From positions 1-64,000 of the forward strand of contig JARLJO010000078.1 of the NCBI GenBank assembly GCA_031291175.1: a stretch of DNA of 64,000 bases, given 5' to 3'. The notes under the pieces were generated by a model, which searched no databases, was not told where the DNA came from, and was given only the letters and a program-made list of their open reading frames with translations. This DNA comes from Gammaproteobacteria bacterium (GTDB taxonomy: Bacteria; Pseudomonadota; Gammaproteobacteria; DSM-16500). Below are positions 1 to 9,042 of the stretch, piece after piece. The position numbers and the translations under genes are program-made. Position 1 is the first letter of the stretch; each line of letters opens with the position of its first letter.

Positions 1-120
1 CTACGTCCCGCGGCTTGTCCGCGGGATCCAGATCAACCTAGCAATTTTCCATATAAATCACTTCATCTTAAGGGTTCCTTTCAGGCGCACTGGATCCCGC
101 GGACAAGCCGCGGGACGTAG
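1..120. repeat. 31-bp perfect inverted repeat (REP/MITE-like)
   Basis: Positions 1-31 and 90-120 are perfect reverse complements. Each arm contains its own hairpin, CCCGCGG-CTTGT-CCGCGGG. The 58-bp spacer carries no gene. The CGCGGCTTGTCCGCG core recurs at 17292-17310 and 30763-30777, so it is a dispersed palindromic family. The left copy touches the window edge, so the true element may be longer. Confidence 0.85.
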
Positions 121-126
121 GCAATA

Positions 127-294
<168 letters not shown>

Positions 295-341
295 ATAGAC
301 GTAGGTGGTAGGTGAGATTAATTGACGACAGACCAAACGTT

Positions 342-391
342 TTAATGAAGTGTTGGGTTTCGCAAAAAGCGCTCGACCCAACCTATAATGC
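342..391. repeat. dispersed hairpin repeat, copy 1
   Basis: Arms GTTGGGT (352-358) and ACCCAAC (376-382) enclose an inner CGC/GCG pair and an A-rich loop. An inverted, nearly identical copy of about 49 bp lies at 36273-36321 after icmF. This copy lies just downstream of the protease gene that ends at 409 and could help end its transcript, but it lacks a clear U tract. With the arrays before it, it accounts for the 408-base gene-free left edge. Confidence 0.7.
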
Positions 392-408
392 TGTTTGCGG
401 ATATAAAA

Positions 409-1719
409 TTATGGAGACGGTTTTTTTCCTGAAGAGGCTTCATCAACTGGAACCTCATCTGTTGCCGCGCCACTGCTAGGCGCTGCTGTTTTCTTCTTGG
501 CGAACAACCCACACTCTCGCATGGTTTGCTTTAAAGCTCTTTCAAACAACACTTTTTCATCGGTTTTTGTGTCTTTATAGGCATTATTTAGCTTGTTTGC
601 CAATATCGTATCAAAGGGAGCTCGAAGATCACCATCAACACCATTCTTTTTCATATCGTCGAACACTTTAGCGTCTTCAACCGTCAGCACTTCATCGTTA
701 TTAGGCACTTCGGCACCCGCAACAAAACCCGGATTGCGAATGACCTTACCGTCACTGACTAGCTTATTGGCAACAGCCTCGCCCAAGGCTGGATGAGCGG
801 CGGCAATGGATTTGATAATAGCCAAGCGTAGTTCGCGTGACTCATTCGCCGCACAACTCACAATATCATTTATCTCACCGACACCAATCAGCGCTTCACG
901 GATACAGTAATCCATACAACTATGGCCATTTTTCTGAATACCTTCACGAGTCGCCTTCACGGGAAAAACTTTACCTGCAACCGCATTCACCGCCGTTTGT
1001 AGGTTTCGATAAGCGACAGAATTTTTCAGGGTATCAACACTGCCGCCCATGGAATCCCACAGCTCGACTTCTGCGCTTTTATCTTTAGGTACAACTGTCA
1101 CTTTCACCAAACGCCAGTGGCTATTACCACAGTTGACTGGGATGGCAAGAGTGACAGCATCACTTATTTTATTTTGTTGAATCGAAGCTAATGCTTTTTG
1201 GAGCACATGTTTAATGGCTTCTGGCGAATCAGTCAAGCTCACGGGCGATAAAATATAATCACCGGCTTTTTCTATCTTGTCGGGTTGCGTAATAGATTTG
1301 CCCAAACATTGCAGAATATCTAAATCTGAACCCCACTGCGCTTCAGGCACAGAACCAGACTGGATTAAACTGGCAGCCATACTCTTTGGTTGCGCCGCAT
1401 GGAGAGCGACACTGGCGCCTTTACCATACACTGCATGATGCAAAGTATCCTTCCATGCCACCAAAGAAGCCTGAAGCTGCGCTTGATCCTTCGCTGCAGC
1501 CAGATCCAGCTTGGCCGCCTGCTTCATGATTGCAATCAAGGAAATTTCTTCTGCTTCGAGTAAATTAATAAGCGTGACGTCATTCGTTTCTGCGAATTTT
1601 AAAATGAGTTGCTGTAAAAGCAGCTTGTTATAACCGACAGGCAAATCATCAATGAGCGTGAATAAATTTTCAATCGTCATCTGATTATGGTTTTTTTCAG
1701 TCGTAGTGAGCTTTGTCAT
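409..1719 (-). CDS. probable CE-clan (C48/Ulp1-like) cysteine protease, Dot/Icm effector candidate
   Basis: 436 residues, no signal peptide or membrane segment. The core has the order of a CE-clan protease: an entry motif W129-G-S-D with DIL following, H201-W202, W221-D222-S223, and Q262-K-N-G-H-S-C268. The Gln lies six residues before the Cys, the spacing of the oxyanion Gln and nucleophile in Ulp1/SENP enzymes (Q-x5-C). H201, D222 and C268 are therefore the predicted triad. The family removes ubiquitin, SUMO or NEDD8 and is used by many intracellular bacteria inside host cells. Helical N-terminal (1-120) and C-terminal (290-436) regions flank the core, and the last 25 residues are Ser/Pro/Lys-rich. 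The ATG follows an AGGT ribosome site. It is the second gene of a two-gene operon, 33 bp after its partner. The fold call rests on motif spacing; substrate and translocation are inferred. Confidence 0.6.
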   Translation of the reverse strand: MTKLTTTEKNHNQMTIENLFTLIDDLPVGYNKLLLQQLILKFAETNDVTLINLLEAEEISLIAIMKQAAKLDLAAAKDQAQLQASLVAWKDTLHHAVYGKGASVALHAAQPKSMAASLIQSGSVPEAQWGSDLDILQCLGKSITQPDKIEKAGDYILSPVSLTDSPEAIKHVLQKALASIQQNKISDAVTLAIPVNCGNSHWRLVKVTVVPKDKSAEVELWDSMGGSVDTLKNSVAYRNLQTAVNAVAGKVFPVKATREGIQKNGHSCMDYCIREALIGVGEINDIVSCAANESRELRLAIIKSIAAAHPALGEAVANKLVSDGKVIRNPGFVAGAEVPNNDEVLTVEDAKVFDDMKKNGVDGDLRAPFDTILANKLNNAYKDTKTDEKVLFERALKQTMRECGLFAKKKTAAPSSGAATDEVPVDEASSGKKPSP

Positions 1720-1752
1720 TTGTAATACCTAAATAATTAAGCTCCTTGCAAC

Positions 1753-2340
1753 TTACTCCGATCCTTTACCGCCCATGCGTGGAGTAATTGGAACATTCGT
1801 TGGATCAGGCGCGACTTCCGTTGTTTTTGGTTTTTTATTAAAAAACCCAAACGCCTTACCACCTTTTGCAAAATTGGCGGCGGTTGAACTCGCTGCCGTT
1901 TTTGCCGTCATTGTCTCTAACAGAGACAAAGGTAAATTCTGTAATGTGCTTTGTGCGTGAACTCGTTTTTCGTTTTTATCGGTAATAATGGGTTGATCTG
2001 CCGCAAACCCACCTGGATTGAATAATCCAGCCCCCACTCGCTCTAACCCACTAACATCAATAACCTTGGTACCTAAGGTGGCCTCTATCATTTCTCTCAT
2101 AGGCATAATGATAGTTCGACCATCAATATCATAATGGCAAACCGTCTTCTTGCCATTTAAGTTTTGAATTCTTAAAAAGGCTTCTTGAGGATTGTTGCCA
2201 TTTTGCCAGTGAACATAGTGTTCGCCATTTAATTCTTTATTCAGCAATAACTGCTTCAAACTGTCCAAGTCATTAATTTCAATGATATTAATGGCTTTTT
2301 GGCTTGCGCTATCTTCCGTGGGTGTTAAGTTAGTTGCCAT
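1753..2340 (-). CDS. unknown 195-residue protein, first gene of the protease operon
   Basis: I do not recognise this protein. It has no signal peptide or membrane segment. Residues 1-110 look globular, with alternating strands and helices (HYVHWQNGN, VCHYDIDGRTI). The tail from about 135 is rich in Ala, Lys, Pro and Thr and probably disordered. The start has a good GGAG site six bases upstream. A PmrA-box-like direct repeat and a -10 lie within 80 bp upstream. It precedes the CE-clan protease by 33 bp and is very likely cotranscribed. It could be a second effector, a regulator or a partner of the protease; nothing in the sequence decides. Confidence 0.6.
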   Translation of the reverse strand: MATNLTPTEDSASQKAINIIEINDLDSLKQLLLNKELNGEHYVHWQNGNNPQEAFLRIQNLNGKKTVCHYDIDGRTIIMPMREMIEATLGTKVIDVSGLERVGAGLFNPGGFAADQPIITDKNEKRVHAQSTLQNLPLSLLETMTAKTAASSTAANFAKGGKAFGFFNKKPKTTEVAPDPTNVPITPRMGGKGSE

Positions 2341-2399
2341 ATCGAACTCCGTCTCGCGTTAGGTTTTTATATTGTTCTATACTACGATTATAAACATCC

Positions 2400-2419
2400 C
2401 ACCTTAAGAAACCCTTAAG
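2400..2419 (-). promoter_or_regulatory. PmrA-box-like operator of the protease operon
   Basis: Read on the minus strand, the site is CTTAAGGGT-TT-CTTAAGGTG, two direct half-sites with an 11-bp period. This fits the published Legionella/Coxiella PmrA pattern (cTTAATatT-N2-cTTAATatT) and the Salmonella CTTAAG-type box. A TATAAT lies 7 bp downstream (2392-2387) and a TATAGA 18 bp downstream (2381-2376). Either could be the -10, giving a leader of roughly 30-40 bases. Regulator identity is inferred from the motif. Confidence 0.6.
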
Positions 2420-2505
2420 AGCCGCCTTATTTGCGTCTTTTTATAGCACAATTCCAATTGCTTTAACGAGACCAAGCTATATGATTTTATTGAAGAATTA
2501 TTATT

Positions 2506-3282
2506 TTACTCGAAGTCATAGTCCATAATCAATGGAGCATGGTCAGAAAATCGCTCATCCTTGTAAATGATCGCAGATTTTACCTTATCTTTTAATCCCG
2601 GCGTGATGACTTGATAATCGATGCGCCATCCCACATTTTTAGCCCAAGCTTGCCCACGATTAGACCACCAAGTGTATTGATTCGCTTCTTGGTTGATTTG
2701 CCGAAACGCATCGACAAATCCAAGCTCGCCAAACAAGGCATCCATCCAGGCGCGCTCTTCTGGCAAGAAACCCGAATTCTTTTGATTGCCGCGCCAATTC
2801 TTTAAATCAATTTGACGATGGGCAATATTCCAATCACCGCAAATAATATATTCACGCGATTGTTTTTTTAATTCCATTAAATGCTTGGCGTAGCGATCCA
2901 GAAAATCAAACTTAATGGCTTGCCTCTCATCGCCACTAGTGCCGGATGGCAGATACAGCGAGGCAACAGAGAAGTGACCATAATCGGCTTCAATATAACG
3001 TCCTTCTGTATCGGCTTCGGTCCATCCTAACCCTGTAATGATTTGCTTCGGCTCTTTCTTGGAAAAAATGCCGACGCCACTATAACCTTTTTTTTCAGCG
3101 CAATGAAAATGCGTATGGTAACCTTGAGGTCGAAACAATTCGGCCTGAAGATCAGCTTCTTGCGCTTTAATCTCCTGCACACAAATGACATCCGCATCTT
3201 GCTTTTGCATCCACTCGAAAAAACCTTTTCTGGCTGCCGAGCGGATGCCGTTTAAATTTGCGCTGATAACCCTAATAGTCAA
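2506..3282 (-). CDS. xthA: exodeoxyribonuclease III
   Basis: 258 residues, close to the usual length of about 260-270. It is an Mg-dependent AP endonuclease and 3'-5' exonuclease of base excision repair in the endonuclease/exonuclease/phosphatase fold. Visible motifs in order are the N-terminal SANLNGIRSA, the metal ligand in VQEIKAQ, GDWNIAH, and the C-terminal catalytic FSDHAPLIMDYD. Translation starts at TTG, with a GGGAAG site about 8 bases upstream. The start lies 4 bases after the asmA stop, so the two genes form an operon. Confidence 0.93.
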   Translation of the reverse strand: MTIRVISANLNGIRSAARKGFFEWMQKQDADVICVQEIKAQEADLQAELFRPQGYHTHFHCAEKKGYSGVGIFSKKEPKQIITGLGWTEADTEGRYIEADYGHFSVASLYLPSGTSGDERQAIKFDFLDRYAKHLMELKKQSREYIICGDWNIAHRQIDLKNWRGNQKNSGFLPEERAWMDALFGELGFVDAFRQINQEANQYTWWSNRGQAWAKNVGWRIDYQVITPGLKDKVKSAIIYKDERFSDHAPLIMDYDFE

Positions 3283-3286
3283 TGGC

Positions 3287-5194
3287 TTACTTCCCTAAAA
3301 AATTCTTTAGCAAATCACCCGCCGGGCCTGAAAGCTTATTTTTAATTTGGTCTTGTAATTTATTCTGTACACTGCCTTCTGCTTTTTTCAGCTCAGCGTT
3401 CGCAATCTCTTTTGCAATGGCTCCCGTGTCTGGAACAATACTGGGGTTTTGCAAACTGCCGGTGATGAGAACAGGAATCGCAAGGTGATTTAAGCTCAAA
3501 GGATTTTTATCCTCTTCACCGGCTAATTTCGGCATTGCCTCTAAGGTGTAGTTAATTTGCTTGGTGACCAAATTAATTGTCCCTTGACCCGAGGTATCAA
3601 AACGTGGTGAATTCATGAATAAATCTTTATTCGTAATAACGCCATTTTGAATAACAGCAGAACCCGTCAATGTACCAAAATGGGTAGACTTTTCATTTTC
3701 AGCGGGAGCAGACTTGCCCTTTAACAAAGCGTAAGCGGAATCAATCATGAAGCCAACGTTGATGCCATCCACTTTCCCATCATTAAAGCTAAAATGAACT
3801 GTTCCATTCAGGTTACGGACAACAGCATCCCCTGCTAAACCTTTGGTAGTCACTTGTAAATCTATATTGCCCGCGCCCATTATCTTAATTTTATTTTGAT
3901 TCGCGCCAAGATCACTCAACAAAGACTCTGCTTGTACGCCAGATAACTTAGCCTGGAGTGATACAGCAGGCTCGGCGTCATTTAAATTAATTTTCGCCTG
4001 ACTTTGCAATTTACCCTGATAAAGCGACGCGGTAATAGGCGTGATGTTGAGCTCGCCATTTTGCAATTGTGTCACAACATTCACTTCTGTGAGCTTAATC
4101 TTGGCCGCTTGCAGCTCATCTACTTTAATATTGCCATTCATGTTAATCATTTGAATGGCTTTAGTGGCCGCCGCATTGGTCGAGAAATCAAAATCAGCGC
4201 TGACATTTTTTGCTACTTGCAAGTTAGCGTTATCTTGACCCACGGATTGCAACAACTGCTTTAAATCAAACGGCTGTGCCTGTAAGTGACCCGTCAATTG
4301 TGGCTTGGTTGAGAGATCCGAGATATTCACTTTACCTTTCAGTGTCAAATTGGCAACGGTACCAACAAAGTTCTCGATAGCTAAGGTTTGATTATTCAAG
4401 TTCGCAGTAACATCACCTGCTATAGCCAAATCAAACTTTTTTGCACCTTGGTGTGCGCTGATACTCAGTGCTAAATCTTGAATCAAATACAATTGTTGAT
4501 TTAAATTCAGGGTGATTTTTCCGCCCAAAGAACCTTGGCCAGAGAGGTCAGGATTTTTCGCGTCAAAATCAAAATGACTATCAATAGGAAAAGCATGATT
4601 CAAGCTGATATCTTTCGCATGAAACTCAAAGTGAGACATATCGGCATATTGCTTAGTTTGCAAATTGGTCCACGTAACATGCGCATCATTGACATCCACA
4701 CTCGGAATCGCCAACCCAATAACGACTTGTTTATTGGTACCATTTGCCTGCACTACAGCAGTCGATGCATTGTTATCTGCCACTTTAGGCCGCAATAAGT
4801 CTTGCCAATTTGTTTTGCCATCAGCATTTTTGATTAAATTTAATGTCAAGCCCGTCAACGTCAATCCGTTTGCTTCTATGTTGGCATGCAACAAAGGTAC
4901 CAATTTAATGCCAATGGTCGCTTGAGTAAATTCAGCGAATACTTTCTGTGTGTATTCTGGCGGATTACTCAGTGACGCATGGCCTACTTTTACACCCAGG
5001 TAGGGAAAGAAAGACCATGACAAATTACCATCAATGGCTAATTGACGACCTGTCATTTTAAAAACTTGCGTCGTAATAATCGGTTTAAATGTGTTTGGGC
5101 TAACACAGGTGGCTAATATACCAACACCCACAAACAACAAAAGAATAATTATGCCTAAAATAATGCCGGTAAATTTTAAAACTTTCGTCATCAC
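3287..5194 (-). CDS. asmA: AsmA family protein
   Basis: 635 residues. One N-terminal transmembrane anchor (about residues 8-30) is followed by FKPIITTQVFKMTGRQL and the NLSWSFFPYLGV segment typical of AsmA. A long beta-rich periplasmic domain follows, with repeated DIxL/NLxG patterns. A conserved C-terminal AsmA block ends with a glycine-marked stretch near residue 590. AsmA-like proteins are thought to bridge inner and outer membranes in phospholipid or outer-membrane homeostasis. It is coupled to xthA downstream. The ATG pair at the start follows an AGGTGA site. Confidence 0.85.
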   Translation of the reverse strand: MMTKVLKFTGIILGIIILLLFVGVGILATCVSPNTFKPIITTQVFKMTGRQLAIDGNLSWSFFPYLGVKVGHASLSNPPEYTQKVFAEFTQATIGIKLVPLLHANIEANGLTLTGLTLNLIKNADGKTNWQDLLRPKVADNNASTAVVQANGTNKQVVIGLAIPSVDVNDAHVTWTNLQTKQYADMSHFEFHAKDISLNHAFPIDSHFDFDAKNPDLSGQGSLGGKITLNLNQQLYLIQDLALSISAHQGAKKFDLAIAGDVTANLNNQTLAIENFVGTVANLTLKGKVNISDLSTKPQLTGHLQAQPFDLKQLLQSVGQDNANLQVAKNVSADFDFSTNAAATKAIQMINMNGNIKVDELQAAKIKLTEVNVVTQLQNGELNITPITASLYQGKLQSQAKINLNDAEPAVSLQAKLSGVQAESLLSDLGANQNKIKIMGAGNIDLQVTTKGLAGDAVVRNLNGTVHFSFNDGKVDGINVGFMIDSAYALLKGKSAPAENEKSTHFGTLTGSAVIQNGVITNKDLFMNSPRFDTSGQGTINLVTKQINYTLEAMPKLAGEEDKNPLSLNHLAIPVLITGSLQNPSIVPDTGAIAKEIANAELKKAEGSVQNKLQDQIKNKLSGPAGDLLKNFLGK

Positions 5195-5247
5195 AAATCA
5201 CCTTTTGGTTGAAATTACTGGGATTGTCGCCAAATGTGCCTCTATCA

Positions 5248-5321
5248 TGGAGCGGGTGATGGGAATCGAACCCACGCTATCAGCTTGGGAAGCTGAAGTT
5301 CTACCATTGAACTACACCCGC
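5248..5321 (-). tRNA. glyU: tRNA-Gly(CCC)
   Basis: A 74-nt cloverleaf ending in an encoded CCA. The acceptor stem is GCGGGTG/CACCCGC, the anticodon stem TCAGC/GCTGA encloses the loop TTCCCAA (anticodon CCC), and the T loop is GGTTCGATTCC. It reads GGG codons. It lies between asmA and the first metalloprotease gene. Confidence 0.95.
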
Positions 5322-5436
5322 GCGGTTTGGTTATTCTATGCTTTTTCGGAGCAACGTCAACTAAGAGCCACTTTCATTATTGAAAGGCCGCGCCAATGAC
5401 AAGATAAAGCGCAAATAACATTAAGCAACACACTTC

Positions 5437-7050
5437 TTAGCAATCATTCGTATCGATATTCACTTTTGCAAAAGCCGACACGATTGCGGTTGTATTCATC
5501 CCTAGATCTTGTGTTGCACGCAACACACCACAAGCCGCGTCTTCAAAACTGGAATTCGGTGTCCAATGAAAACGATTGGCTTGCAACATCACATTAAACG
5601 CTTTTCGGGTATCCCAACCCGGCGCTGTACTGATGAGATAGAATGCTTTATTAAAAACACCACTGCTGTTATGCACATTCATACCGTTAAAATAATCATC
5701 CGCGCTGCTAATAGAACAATGCTTACCGGGCTGTCCTCCTTCGCAATCTTTTGTCGGCTCATCCATATATCTTAGCGCTTCATTATCTGCTTTGGTGATG
5801 TCAGCGCCAATCTGCCAGGTATTTTTCTGAGTGACATAAAATTCTGCCGCTTGCGCTGCCATATCAGAAAAAGCTTCATTCAAGCCACCGGATTGACGCT
5901 TATAGGTGAGATTAGAATGTTGCTCAGTAAATCCGTGCGCAATTTCATGCGCTGCAACGCCAAGTGTTGTCAAAGGATAGAACCGATCAGCACCATCGCC
6001 AAATGTCATCTGGATGCCGTCCCAGTACGCGTTATCTAAACCTTTACCATCCACCTCTGTTTCATGCACTCGCATGATGAGCAAAGCAGGCCTACCAGCC
6101 TGCGCTAACACAGGAAGGTTATACCATTTCTCGTACATTTCCTTGATTAAATTGCCCAGATACAAAGCATCATTACTCGGCGAGTAACCACCATTCACAA
6201 AATCCGCATCCGCGTCCCAATAAATATTATTGTGTTCACCATTCACCGCGTCACAACTGAAATGCACTGTCGCATCGTCATAACGCCTGTCTCTTACTAT
6301 GACGGCTGAATTCTTTAAATAACATTCGTTGTTTGAGTCATTTCGACTTATTTCCAAGAAGGGATAATCACTCTCTAAGCCATCATAAACCAACTTGCCA
6401 ACTTTCAGATTGCCGCCAAACCCACCACCCGCTGCCGCCTCTAACGTTTTAATATCATCCCACTGTTCGTACACGGCCAAGTCGACGGCATCCATGATGT
6501 ATGTGGGTTTTGCTGGCAAGCCATGCAAGCTCTTTAATGTAAAGCTGATGATATAAACCCAATGTGCTTTATTGGCGTCATCCACATACACTTCAGGCAC
6601 AACACTTGAACCACTCATCTCACCTTTGTTCTCGCCACCCATTTGCGATAAATACATCGCTTTATCTAATGCGATCTCCGCCTGTTTATTCGTATAAATA
6701 AGCGATGGCGCTATTTTTAGATCAGCAGCCAAATCCTGGTAGACAATGCCATTCATGTTGCTACCAGTACTGACATGCATCCCACTCTTTGGAGACGGCG
6801 TATGCATTAGCACCTCACCACCCCAAACAGGGTAGCCTTGATAGGTTTGCTGGTAACGGGAATGCCTGATGTGATTGTCATCGATCTCCGCACTTACTGG
6901 CTTTATTGATTCATTCAAAAATGCGCTCGAATGAAAAGATGTTGCCGATTGATGACGCAAATTGATGGGCTTTGCGCCCCAAGTCGATGAAAAACAGACG
7001 AACAACAACCCCAGTAAGGTCAAATTTGAAATACGATGTCGCCGTTGCAT
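5437..7050 (-). CDS. secreted M4 (thermolysin/elastase-like) zinc metalloprotease, copy 1
   Basis: 537 residues from the chosen ATG, which follows a GGAGAA site; an in-frame start 57 bases upstream has no such site. A Sec signal ends near TWG-AKP (about residue 25). A propeptide of the FTP/PepSY type follows (SRYQQTYQGYPVWGGEV). The mature M4 domain has the zinc motif HEIAH at about residue 366 and the third ligand in NEAFSDMAAQ. Cysteines near NECYLK and DCEGG suggest disulphides. It resembles Legionella ProA/Msp and Pseudomonas LasB, which leave the cell through type II secretion. A Gsp locus lies 3.5 kb away. Confidence 0.88.
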   Translation of the reverse strand: MQRRHRISNLTLLGLLFVCFSSTWGAKPINLRHQSATSFHSSAFLNESIKPVSAEIDDNHIRHSRYQQTYQGYPVWGGEVLMHTPSPKSGMHVSTGSNMNGIVYQDLAADLKIAPSLIYTNKQAEIALDKAMYLSQMGGENKGEMSGSSVVPEVYVDDANKAHWVYIISFTLKSLHGLPAKPTYIMDAVDLAVYEQWDDIKTLEAAAGGGFGGNLKVGKLVYDGLESDYPFLEISRNDSNNECYLKNSAVIVRDRRYDDATVHFSCDAVNGEHNNIYWDADADFVNGGYSPSNDALYLGNLIKEMYEKWYNLPVLAQAGRPALLIMRVHETEVDGKGLDNAYWDGIQMTFGDGADRFYPLTTLGVAAHEIAHGFTEQHSNLTYKRQSGGLNEAFSDMAAQAAEFYVTQKNTWQIGADITKADNEALRYMDEPTKDCEGGQPGKHCSISSADDYFNGMNVHNSSGVFNKAFYLISTAPGWDTRKAFNVMLQANRFHWTPNSSFEDAACGVLRATQDLGMNTTAIVSAFAKVNIDTNDC

Positions 7051-7146
7051 TACGTTCTCCACAGCTTGGGATTTTATAGAAAGCAAATTATGCCAGTATT
7101 TGATCAAAAATGGAGAAAAATTTTGCTTTTCTCGGCTTAGCTCAAG

Positions 7147-8784
7147 TTAACATTTATCTGTATTAATCCCTACCGCCGCCATGGCCTTAGTCACTGTAGC
7201 TAAGTCGTAGCCATAGTCTTCGGTCGCCCAAACCACCCCACAGGCGGCCACGGCGAAAGTGTCCGTCGGATTCCAGTAATGAGAGTTAGCCTGTACCATG
7301 ACATCAAATGCTTTTTTGGTATTCCAGCCATTCGCGGTCCCCAAAAGATAAAATACCTTATTAAATATGCCACTGCCGTAATGGACATCCAGCCCAAAAT
7401 GATAATCTCTCACCCGACTGATTGAGCAGTCATTGCCTGGATGCTGACGTATCAAACAATCTTTGGTCGGTTCATCCATGTATCGCAGCGCGGTGTTTTT
7501 AGCTTTCGTGATTTCAGCGCCGATATGCCAGTTGTTGTGTCCTGTGGCGTAATATTCTGCGGCTTGTGCGGCCATATCAGAAAACGATTCATTTAAGCCA
7601 CCGGACTGACCATAGTAGGCTAAATTGGAATTTTGCTCTGTGAATCCATGCCCTATCTCATGCGCTCCGACACCCAATGACACCATAGGATAAAAATAAT
7701 TTTCGCCATCCCCAAAAATCATTTCTGACCCATTCCAATAAGCGTTCTCCATTTTTTGATGCACGATCATTGTTAGCATCTTAGGGTTGCCGTTTTGATT
7801 TTCTAGCACAGGAATGCCATACCATTTTTGATACATGTCTTTGACTATTTTTCCTATATATAAAGCATCATTTCCGGGTGAATACGCTCCGTTTACTGCA
7901 TCAAAATCGGCATCCCAATAAACATTGTTATGCTCGCGATTTTTGTTGGGACATTTAAACTGGACAACAGCCTCGCCTTGTCTTGCATCTCTGACGGTCA
8001 CTTCTGAATTTGCCAAATAGCAAATCTGACGCTGGTTATCACGCTGAACATTTAATACTGGCGCGTCATTAGCCAAAGCATCATAAGTTAGTTTTCCGAT
8101 TTTTTCGTTACCCCCATAACCACCCGCGCTAACCACTGTTGCCGTTTTGATATCATTCCATTCTTGATAGACAGCTAAAGTCACAGCATCGAAAATATAA
8201 ACCGGTTTAGCGGGCATCTTTCCAATGACATTGGCGGAAAAGCTTACTTTAAACGCCCAGTGGGCACATTGTTTTTCATCGATATAAACAATCAGTGATT
8301 CCTGCTCTTGTCCTACACTCATCATATGGCCAGATTTTTGTAGATACAGGTTAATGGCTTTTTCTTGGGCTTTTTTGGCTTGTGGACGCTCAAAGATATA
8401 CCGAGGCGCTTGCTTCAGATCGGCTTCTAATTCTTGATATAAAACACCATTCAATGTGACATGATCATGCGCCAGCGAGAGCGCCGATGAAATGGCATCA
8501 CCTTCTGCTATTTTATCACCATGGGGCACATGCATAATGGCATTTGCGCCATAAACAGGATAACCGGCATACACTTGTTGCATTCTGACATGCACGGTGT
8601 GATTAAAATCACTTTTTTGATTTAGCTCTTTTACACCGGAATTAGCAGAAAAAAAAGACCGCAAAACCGAAGCAGGCTGATGCTGCAAATCCAGGGGTTT
8701 AGCAGCAAAAACAGGCAATGTGACAAACAAAACACCCAATAGAAACAGCGAGGATGTCAAAAATTTAAAAGTATGCAGACGCAT
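7147..8784 (-). CDS. secreted M4 zinc metalloprotease, copy 2
   Basis: 545 residues, paralogous along its whole length to the protease encoded next downstream. The signal peptide ends near VFA-AKPLDL. An FTP-type propeptide with VRMQQVYAGYPVYGANA follows. The M4 domain has HEIGH at about residue 372 and NESFSDMAAQ downstream. The ATG is preceded by GGAGAA. The downstream copy begins 97 bases later, so the pair is a tandem duplication, possibly cotranscribed. As a ProA/LasB relative it is a probable type II exoenzyme; substrates cannot be read from the sequence. Confidence 0.88.
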   Translation of the reverse strand: MRLHTFKFLTSSLFLLGVLFVTLPVFAAKPLDLQHQPASVLRSFFSANSGVKELNQKSDFNHTVHVRMQQVYAGYPVYGANAIMHVPHGDKIAEGDAISSALSLAHDHVTLNGVLYQELEADLKQAPRYIFERPQAKKAQEKAINLYLQKSGHMMSVGQEQESLIVYIDEKQCAHWAFKVSFSANVIGKMPAKPVYIFDAVTLAVYQEWNDIKTATVVSAGGYGGNEKIGKLTYDALANDAPVLNVQRDNQRQICYLANSEVTVRDARQGEAVVQFKCPNKNREHNNVYWDADFDAVNGAYSPGNDALYIGKIVKDMYQKWYGIPVLENQNGNPKMLTMIVHQKMENAYWNGSEMIFGDGENYFYPMVSLGVGAHEIGHGFTEQNSNLAYYGQSGGLNESFSDMAAQAAEYYATGHNNWHIGAEITKAKNTALRYMDEPTKDCLIRQHPGNDCSISRVRDYHFGLDVHYGSGIFNKVFYLLGTANGWNTKKAFDVMVQANSHYWNPTDTFAVAACGVVWATEDYGYDLATVTKAMAAVGINTDKC

Positions 8785-9042
8785 AAACTTCTCCGTAAAT
8801 TAGGATTCTAGATAAAGTAGTGTGATTAAATCGAATTGAATGAAAACGAGAAAAACAGAAGATACAGTGATGCGGTCAATCTGCTTTAAAACATGAGGGA
8901 TAAAAAAGAAAATAGCCAATAGGAAGAGCCGGGACTTTATCACCAACTATTCACACCAGCAACAAAAAAAATGAAAACTATTTTTCTTTTTGTCAAATAC
9001 GATTAAGATCAACGCCACTGACAGTGCTTTAAGGCAATTCTC

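Noticed and set aside
67..85. CTTAAGGGTTCCTTTC, resembling a third PmrA box
   Set aside because: The second half-site is CTTTC, not CTTAA; no gene follows on that strand, and it lies inside the inverted-repeat element.
593..1088. Plus-strand open frames over the CE-clan protease gene
   Set aside because: They are antisense shadows without ribosome sites; the minus-strand gene has motifs and a promoter.
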